Part shown: in pieces, positions 22,729-27,641 of the stretch
How positions within the stretch are numbered: the first letter of the stretch is position 1
Layout: each line of letters opens with the position of its first letter
Notes under the pieces: generated by a model
Told to the model about the DNA's origin: nothing
What the model saw: the letters and a program-made list of their open reading frames with translations, nothing else
The model's database searches: none
Assembly: GCA_964370845.1 (NCBI GenBank)
Contig: CAYJLB010000026.1
Location: 1 to 27,641 of the forward strand
DNA from: CAYJLB01 sp964370845
Lineage (GTDB): Bacteria; Bacillota; Clostridia; Oscillospirales; Ruminococcaceae
Length of the DNA: 27,641 nucleotides
Direction: 5' to 3'
Translations under genes and position numbers: made by a program

Positions 22729-24468
22729 ATGGAGCAAAAAAATAATTTATGTATGAGTTGTATGGAAAAACTTGATGTTGATGGGAATTGTCCTAGTTGT
22801 AAACACAATAGTTTTACCTATGATGTGGGAACTTTTTTGCCTGCTAAAACAACCGTCGGAAAAAGATATATAATTGGTAATAGAAAAACGAATAATTACG
22901 AAAGTGTTCTTTATATTGGTTATGACACCTCCACTAAAAGCAAAGTTTTTATTAGGGAATTTTTCCCTGAAAATATGGCTGTGCGTGAGGGGAAAGTTGT
23001 TAATCCGAATAAGGATTCTTTAGTTACTTATAAAAGTTATCTTGCTGAATTTTTTGACCTTTACCGTTCTTTGGTGAAGATGAAAACTATTAAGCAACTT
23101 ATTCATGTTACTGATTTATTTTATGAGAATGGAACGGCGTACGCTGTTTACAAATACTTTGATGCAATTACTTTTGAGGAGTATTTAAAACGAAGTGGCG
23201 GTTTTATCCCGTGGGAAAAACTTAAAGATTTGCTACCGTCAATTATGACAACTTTAAGTCTTTTTCATAATGACCACAAATACCATTTAGGTATTAGTAC
23301 AACTACAATTTTTATTACTGAAAATGAGGAAATTAAGCTTGCTGGATTTTCTATTGTTGAGGAAAGAATGCACGGAACTTCTCTTGTTCCGGAGCTGTTT
23401 TCGGGATATTCTGCTCCCGAACAATATAGCGACAAGGAAAATGTTGGGATAGGAACGGATATTTACTCTATTTGCGCGGTAATTTATCGTGCTTTAACGG
23501 GAGTTGTTTTACCTGAGGCTCATTTAAGAAAAGAAAACGACACTGTGCTTGACTGCAACGATATAGTGGAAAGTATTAATCCTTTGATTTCAAGTGCAAT
23601 TAGAAAAGGGATTTCTGTCAAAAAAGAGGATAGATTTAGGTCTATAAGCGAGCTTGTTGGAACTTTATTTACCGAGAGCATAACACCTTTAATCCACGAA
23701 AAAAAGGGCAGTACAATTTCTTTTACAAAAGTTCCTACTTCCAAAAAGCAAGAAAAAATAGTTGAATATAAAAATAAATTGTCCCTTGTAATTTATTCAA
23801 GTGTTGTTTCTGTTTTGTTTGTGGCTACTTTGTCGGTGCTGATTTTCACTTCGCTTGCAAATGCTAATGATTTAAGTGCACAAAGCCAAACTTTGGCAGG
23901 AGAAAGCACTACTACTGAAATGAAAATGGATAGCGAAACTTTGGGAAGCGGAAGCGAAGTGCAGAGTGAAGTTTATTCAAACGAATTTCCTGTTGCTGCA
24001 CTTAATGCTGAAAATCTTAATATCGAAGTAACTGATGATGAATTTATTCTTCCAAGTTTTGTAGGATATAGTTATGAGTCTTTGCAAAATCTAAGAGAAG
24101 TTAATGAAATATTGGAAATTACTACTTCTATGGAATATAGTGACGAATACGAGCAAGGTGTTGTAATTGACCAAGGAATTGCGGAAGGTTCTAGAATTGT
24201 TATTGGTTCAACTATTAATCTTGTTGTAAGCAGAGGGTCGAGCAATGTGGAAGTTCCATCTTTTGAGGGGCTGACAAAAAAAGAGTATTTGGATTTGCTT
24301 GATTCTATGAATATTAAATATGATGTCGAATATTCTCAGTTATATGGGACTGCTACTGATACTATTTTGAATGTTAGTATTGATCCTGGGAAAGAATTTG
24401 ATGTTACTGGAAATAAAACTTTGATAGTTTATTTAGCTCAAGATATGGCAATTTACAGTAATGAATAG
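22729..24468 (+). CDS. Zinc-ribbon, PASTA-domain membrane pseudokinase
   Basis: About 579 residues (numbers here count from GTG 22723). Cys10, 13, 23 and 26 form a short zinc ribbon. Residues 45-325 have the Ser/Thr kinase fold of the YxxxLGxGGFG..VAIKEYFP family, but every catalytic element is lost: the glycine loop is NRKTNNYES, the ATP lysine is Arg78 (VFIREFFP), HRD is HLG (188-190) and DFG is GFS (208-210). Structural motifs remain: GYSAPEQYS and GTDIYSICAVIYRALTG. A membrane span lies at 353-378, then a Ser/Thr-rich linker and two PASTA-like repeats (442-505, 508-572) outside the cell. ATG 22729 follows AGGGTG; GTG 22723 overlaps it. Probably a scaffold or wall-muropeptide sensor; function unknown. 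Confidence 0.85.
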   Translation: MEQKNNLCMSCMEKLDVDGNCPSCKHNSFTYDVGTFLPAKTTVGKRYIIGNRKTNNYESVLYIGYDTSTKSKVFIREFFPENMAVREGKVVNPNKDSLVTYKSYLAEFFDLYRSLVKMKTIKQLIHVTDLFYENGTAYAVYKYFDAITFEEYLKRSGGFIPWEKLKDLLPSIMTTLSLFHNDHKYHLGISTTTIFITENEEIKLAGFSIVEERMHGTSLVPELFSGYSAPEQYSDKENVGIGTDIYSICAVIYRALTGVVLPEAHLRKENDTVLDCNDIVESINPLISSAIRKGISVKKEDRFRSISELVGTLFTESITPLIHEKKGSTISFTKVPTSKKQEKIVEYKNKLSLVIYSSVVSVLFVATLSVLIFTSLANANDLSAQSQTLAGESTTTEMKMDSETLGSGSEVQSEVYSNEFPVAALNAENLNIEVTDDEFILPSFVGYSYESLQNLREVNEILEITTSMEYSDEYEQGVVIDQGIAEGSRIVIGSTINLVVSRGSSNVEVPSFEGLTKKEYLDLLDSMNIKYDVEYSQLYGTATDTILNVSIDPGKEFDVTGNKTLIVYLAQDMAIYSNE

Positions 24469-24476
24469 CATAAAAA

Positions 24477-24517
24477 GATAAGAAAATTGTTGAAAAGCAT
24501 ATTTCTTATCTTTTTTT
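24477..24517 (+). terminator. Terminator after the pseudokinase gene
   Basis: GATAAGAAA (24477-24485) pairs with TTTCTTATC (24502-24510), with A5 before and T7 after, and a 16-base loop. It is AT-rich but well placed, eight bases after the stop. Confidence 0.78.
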
Positions 24518-24527
24518 CTTATAATAA

Positions 24528-24556
24528 TTGACATAAGATACTGGATATGTTACACT
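24528..24556 (+). promoter_or_regulatory. Promoter of pfkA
   Basis: TTGACA (24528-24533), 17 bases, TACACT (24551-24556), with TGT directly before the -10 (extended -10). It leaves a leader of about 95 bases in which I see no strong structure. Confidence 0.82.
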
Positions 24557-24659
24557 ATATTTGGACGTGTTTTATGTGAATAAAGCACAAAGTAATTGAT
24601 GTGTATAGTCGTTTTTGGCACTAGATGTCCTATGGATAAACTTGAGAGGGAGAACTTTT

Positions 24660-25622
24660 ATGAGCAAAACTATTGGTATTTTAACAAGTGGTGGAGATGC
24701 ACCAGGAATGAATGCTGCTATTAGAGCGGTAACAAGAGCTGCTATTAAGCAAGGTATGAAGGTAAAAGGTATAAAAAGAGGGTATGACGGTCTTTTAAAA
24801 GGCGATATGGTCGATTTTTCTGAAAGAACTGTTTCCGATATTATTCAAAAAGGTGGAACAATTCTTTATACTGCTAGAAGTGCTGAATTTAGAGAGCAAG
24901 CTGGTGTTTTAAAGGGTGCTGCTGTTGCAAAAGAAAATGGTTTAGACGGTATTGTTGTAATTGGTGGTGACGGTTCATTTAGAGGGGCTGCGGACCTTTC
25001 TGCTGCAGGAATTCCTTGCGTTGGTATTCCTGGAACTATTGACAACGATATTGCTTGTAGTGAGTACACTATTGGATATGACACAGCTATGAATACAGCT
25101 GCTAAAATGGTGGATAAACTTCGTGACACTGCACAATCTCATTTTAGATGTTCAGTTGTTGAAGTTATGGGAAGAAATGCAGGTTTTATCGCTGTACATA
25201 CAGGGATTGCTTGTGGAGCTTCTGCAATTATCACTGTTGAAGAAAAAGTTGAAATTGAAAAAGTAGTAGAAAAAATCAACAAAACTAAAGCCACTGGGAA
25301 AGAACATTTCATAGTTATTGTTTCTGAAGGTGTTGGCGGTTCAGTTGAAATGGCAAAATACATAGAGGAAAAAACTGGAGTTGAAACAAGAGCTACTATT
25401 TTAGGGCATGTTCAACGTGGTGGTTCACCTACTGTTCGTGATAGAGTTATTGCGACACAAATGGGTTATCACGCAGTAAGTTTGCTAGAACAAGGTATTG
25501 GTAACAGGGTTGTTGCTATGAAAAATAATGAAATTGTTGACTATGATATTCATGAAGCTCTTTCAATGAAAAAGCCTTTTGATTCTCAGCTTTATAAGAT
25601 TGCAGACGACACTTCATTTTAA
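24660..25622 (+). CDS. pfkA: ATP-dependent 6-phosphofructokinase
   Basis: 320-residue glycolytic kinase that phosphorylates fructose 6-phosphate. The opening TSGGDAPGMNAAIR (9-22) and TARSAEFRE hold nucleotide-site residues. GGDGS (102-106) has the glycine at 105 that marks ATP rather than pyrophosphate use. PGTIDND (124-130) has the catalytic Asp128, and VEVMGRNAGFIA and GHVQRGGSPTVRDR complete the substrate and effector sites. The length matches bacterial PfkA (319-320). ATG 24660 is chosen, after GAGAGGGAG; the frame is open upstream to 24615 but that part lies in the leader. There is no pyk next door, although the pair is common in Firmicutes. There is no clear terminator before folT, so readthrough into the THF riboswitch is possible. 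Confidence 0.97.
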   Translation: MSKTIGILTSGGDAPGMNAAIRAVTRAAIKQGMKVKGIKRGYDGLLKGDMVDFSERTVSDIIQKGGTILYTARSAEFREQAGVLKGAAVAKENGLDGIVVIGGDGSFRGAADLSAAGIPCVGIPGTIDNDIACSEYTIGYDTAMNTAAKMVDKLRDTAQSHFRCSVVEVMGRNAGFIAVHTGIACGASAIITVEEKVEIEKVVEKINKTKATGKEHFIVIVSEGVGGSVEMAKYIEEKTGVETRATILGHVQRGGSPTVRDRVIATQMGYHAVSLLEQGIGNRVVAMKNNEIVDYDIHEALSMKKPFDSQLYKIADDTSF

Positions 25623-25641
25623 TTAATAATTTAAATTTTAA

Positions 25642-25742
25642 ATTACAGAGTAGGGAAATGTGCGTTAAGTGTCAAATGAACGGGGAGTTGTCATTTGAAC
25701 GAAAAGAATTCTTGCGGTACATTTCCCGCATCCCGCTGTGAT
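25642..25742 (+). promoter_or_regulatory. Tetrahydrofolate (THF) riboswitch
   Basis: The sequence follows the THF-I aptamer. P1 is ATTACAG (25642-25648) with CTGTGAT (25736-25742). Next come the conserved AGTAG, P2 GGGAAATGT (25653-25661) with ACATTTCCC (25719-25727), the core GCGTTAAGTG, P3 TCAAATGA (25672-25679) with TCATTTGA (25691-25698), then GAACGAA, TGCGGTAC and CCGCATCCCGCT. It lies ahead of the folate transporter gene folT, the classical target in clostridia. A weak promoter (TTGCAG 25600-25605, TTAATA 25623-25628) could start transcription just before it. A possible switch is described under findings. The match is by eye to the known consensus, not a covariance search. Confidence 0.9.
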
Positions 25743-25901
25743 TGCATTTTTGATAGAAATATAGAGAAATTTTAGTTTTTCATTTTGGCTCTCATTATGC
25801 AAAACAGCATATCATTTTTTAATCTCACAGATTTTTGTGGGATAATTTTGCTATACTGTTTTTGTGAAGCAGTATAGATACTGTGAGAGGATTGGTCAAA
25901 T

Positions 25902-26492
25902 ATGAAAAACTTTATTTTTTTATTCAAGAGTTCAGCTAGTGAGCTAAAAGACATAAGAGTGCTTGTTACAACGGGAATGCTTGTTGCACTTTCCATAGTG
26001 CTTGAGATGTTTACTATAAAAATTACGCCCGATATATGGATTTCTTTTTCCTTTTTAGCGGTGGCGGTAATTGGTTATTTGTACGGACCTGTGGTTTGTG
26101 GACTTGCTAATATTGCAGTTGATTTCGTTGGTTACCTTTGGGGCGGAGGAGCGGCAAGGTTATATTCACCCCTTTTAGGTTTAGTTGTAGTTTTAGCGGG
26201 AATAATCTACGGTGTAGTCCTTTATAAAAAGCAAATTAAAGTAGGAAATTGTATCTTAGCAAAGGCTACAGTAAATTTAATATGTAATTTTATATTGAAT
26301 TCTATTATAATTTACACAAGTTTTGTTGTAAAGAGTTTTGATATTTTTTCTTCTGAACAAGTTTACGGATTTTTAATTTGGATTTCTCCACGATTACTTA
26401 AGAATATTGCAATGTTACCCCTTGAAATATTCTTGTTGTTTATAATATTAAAAACTGTGCAAATGGCGAAACTTAGAATGAAAAAGGCTTAA
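25902..26492 (+). CDS. folT: Folate ECF transporter substrate-binding subunit FolT
   Basis: 196-residue integral membrane S-component that binds folate and works with the shared energy-coupling module (EcfA/A'/T, not in the window). The protein is very hydrophobic, with about six spans: near residues 20-40, 47-63, 65-80, 88-108, 118-142 and 166-186. The start KDIRVLVTTGMLVALSIVLE and the late PRLLKNIAMLPLEI segment are typical of the FolT group. The THF riboswitch directly upstream supports folate as the ligand better than the protein alone. ATG 25902 follows AGAGG (25886-25890), which lies in a stretch that can be paired off. It is shortly followed by proC (26 bases), possibly co-transcribed. 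Confidence 0.92.
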   Translation: MKNFIFLFKSSASELKDIRVLVTTGMLVALSIVLEMFTIKITPDIWISFSFLAVAVIGYLYGPVVCGLANIAVDFVGYLWGGGAARLYSPLLGLVVVLAGIIYGVVLYKKQIKVGNCILAKATVNLICNFILNSIIIYTSFVVKSFDIFSSEQVYGFLIWISPRLLKNIAMLPLEIFLLFIILKTVQMAKLRMKKA

Positions 26493-26518
26493 ACTTTATT
26501 TTGAAAGGTTGGTCATAT

Positions 26519-27319
26519 ATGAATAATATTGGTTTCATTGGCACTGGGAATATGGGCGGTGCTATTATAAAAGGCATTTTAAATAGCGAAATTTCTTCTA
26601 AATCAAAAATATTTGCTTGTGATTTGGATAAAAATAAATTGGCAGAACTTGAAAAAATTGGAGTAACTCCTCTTTCTGATGCAATGGAAGTTTGCCAAAA
26701 ATGTAAATACGTTTTTTTAGCGGTAAAACCTCAAATGTTTGAAGAAGTTTTAGCTGAGATAAAAGAATTTGTTACAACTGAAACTGTTTTAATTTCTATA
26801 GCGGCGGGAATTTCTTCTGCTTACATTAAATCACAAACTATAGCTGAGGCGAAAGTTGTTTTAGTTATGCCAAATACTCCACTTTTGTTAGGTGAAGGGG
26901 CAACCGCACTTTCACTTGCCACTCCAACTAGCGAGGCAGAATTTAAAGTTGCTTGCGATATTTTTTCCGCTTGTGGAGAAATTGCTGTTATAAACGAGGA
27001 TAAAATGAAAGAAATTATCCCAATAAACGGAAGTTCCCCTGCTTTCATATATCTATTTGCAAAAGGCTTTATAGAATATGCGAAAGAGGAGAACATTGAC
27101 GAAGAACTAGCTAAATCTTTGTTTGCAAAAACTTTAATTGGTTCAGCAAAAATGATTACGAGTTCAGGTTATTCAATTGACGACCTCATCACAATGGTTT
27201 CTTCCCCAGGGGGAACAACTTTAAAAGGTCTTGAGGAATTAAACAATGGAAAGCTTCTTGAAACGATAGATAAGGCTTGTAAATCGTGTACTAAACGTGC
27301 TTATGAACTTTCAAAATAA
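26519..27319 (+). CDS. proC: Pyrroline-5-carboxylate reductase
   Basis: 266-residue NAD(P)H enzyme for the last step of proline synthesis. The Rossmann loop is IGFIGTGNMGGAI (4-16), then FLAVKPQ, VMPNTPLLLGEGAT, the helix INGSSPAFIYLFAKG (family GLSGSGPAY, here with Asn-Gly-Ser-Ser) and the C-terminal dimer motif SSPGGTTLKGLEEL. The length is typical. ATG 26519 is used, with GAAAGG (26503-26508) ten bases upstream; the in-frame TTG at 26501 overlaps that site. No proA or proB is nearby. It may be co-transcribed with folT, but no functional link is apparent. No good terminator follows; the region beyond is repeat and gap. Confidence 0.95.
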   Translation: MNNIGFIGTGNMGGAIIKGILNSEISSKSKIFACDLDKNKLAELEKIGVTPLSDAMEVCQKCKYVFLAVKPQMFEEVLAEIKEFVTTETVLISIAAGISSAYIKSQTIAEAKVVLVMPNTPLLLGEGATALSLATPTSEAEFKVACDIFSACGEIAVINEDKMKEIIPINGSSPAFIYLFAKGFIEYAKEENIDEELAKSLFAKTLIGSAKMITSSGYSIDDLITMVSSPGGTTLKGLEELNNGKLLETIDKACKSCTKRAYELSK

Positions 27320-27396
27320 CTTTTATTTTGTTTGTTTTTGCGGAATGCATACAAAATTGTAATTAATGGACGACCACGGGTTGACCAACAAAATTC

Positions 27397-27445
27397 GACC
27401 TCGCAGAAACTATTTGCCCTCATTCACTTTGTGTAGTGCGGGCAA
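27397..27445 (+). repeat. Repeat copy 1, cut by the assembly gap
   Basis: 49 bases beginning GACCTCGCAGAAAC and ending GTGCGGGCAA, identical by eye to 27587-27635. The outer TTGCCC/GGGCAA and inner CACT/AGTG make an imperfect hairpin. It runs directly into the Ns. Sequence 27320-27396 between proC and this copy holds no gene. Related to 22431-22479. Confidence 0.85.
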
Positions 27446-27545
27446 NNNNNNNNNNNNNNNNNNNNNNNNNNNNNNNNNNNNNNNNNNNNNNNNNNNNNNN
27501 NNNNNNNNNNNNNNNNNNNNNNNNNNNNNNNNNNNNNNNNNNNNN
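27446..27545. other. Assembly gap of 100 Ns
   Basis: Exactly 100 unknown bases, the usual placeholder for a gap of unknown size. Its left edge is the end of repeat copy 1 and its right edge begins GGATGC, which is what follows copy 2. Confidence 0.99.
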
Positions 27546-27586
27546 GGATGCAACGTCACTTTTTTGTTAGTCTGATAACTTGCTTT

Positions 27587-27641
27587 GACCTCGCAGAAAC
27601 TATTTGCCCTCATTCACTTTGTGTAGTGCGGGCAAGGATGC
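27587..27641 (+). repeat. Repeat copy 2
   Basis: The same 49 bases as 27397-27445, followed by GGATGC to the window edge. With the gap closed to zero length the two copies would be 90 bp apart and the whole GGATGC-to-GGCAA unit could be tandem. No coding potential. Confidence 0.85.

Noticed and set aside
27366..27575. Open frames crossing the Ns at the right end
   Set aside because: They consist of repeat sequence and unknown bases; no start signal and no protein likeness.
27397..27641. CRISPR array
   Set aside because: Only two copies, a 49-base repeat with no regular short spacer, and no cas genes in the window.

Overview
The window is a low-GC (roughly one third G+C by eye), gene-dense stretch of a Gram-positive, spore-forming anaerobe of the Clostridia. 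Reasons: AGAAAGGA-type Shine-Dalgarno sequences before almost every gene, an spoIIAA-spoIIAB-sigF operon, a discrete four-subunit acetyl-CoA carboxylase inside a fatty-acid operon, a THF riboswitch ahead of a folate ECF transporter, and a zinc-ribbon/PASTA membrane protein of a type common in gut Ruminococcus-like genomes. The exact genus cannot be told from sequence alone. A run of 100 Ns near the right end shows this is a scaffolded draft assembly.

Layout. 1-112: a degenerate intergenic repeat. 135-5802 (+): fabF-accB-fabZ-accC-accD-accA-acpP, the elongation half of a type II fatty-acid synthesis operon whose start lies left of the window; it ends in a good terminator. 5891-9900 (+): valS-folC from a near-consensus promoter, ending in a terminator. 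10055-11518 (+): the sporulation operon spoIIAA-spoIIAB-sigF. 11519-11955: a gene-free stretch with a near-perfect promoter leading directly into an intrinsic terminator (candidate small RNA), a second hairpin, and the promoter of the DEAD-box RNA helicase gene (11956-13698, +). A bidirectional terminator separates this from a minus-strand block: acyl-CoA synthetase, TIM-barrel sugar-phosphate isomerase/epimerase and branched-chain aminotransferase ilvE. 17431-17743 is a divergent regulatory region with a 14-bp perfect palindrome. 17744-21997 (+): a heterodimeric ABC exporter followed by the MTA/SAH nucleosidase. 21998-22722: no gene, but a terminator, a 12-bp inverted repeat enclosing an AT-rich core, mosaic repeats, and a promoter with a structured leader. 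22729-24468 (+): a zinc-ribbon pseudokinase with a membrane span and two PASTA domains. Then pfkA, a THF riboswitch controlling folT, and proC. The right end is a repeat interrupted by the assembly gap.

How it fits together. The window is mostly core metabolism: malonyl-CoA formation and fatty-acid elongation, valine charging, folate uptake and polyglutamylation (folT and folC, with THF sensing in the folT leader), glycolysis (pfkA), proline and branched-chain amino-acid metabolism, and the forespore sigma-F switch. The less ordinary parts are regulatory and intergenic: the catalytically dead PASTA kinase with a leader that can form alternative hairpins, the folT riboswitch for which an anti-P1/Shine-Dalgarno switch can be drawn, the promoter-terminator unit after sigF, and a family of mosaic repeats seen at three intergenic sites, one of which probably broke the assembly. 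I found no clear new defence or mobile system.
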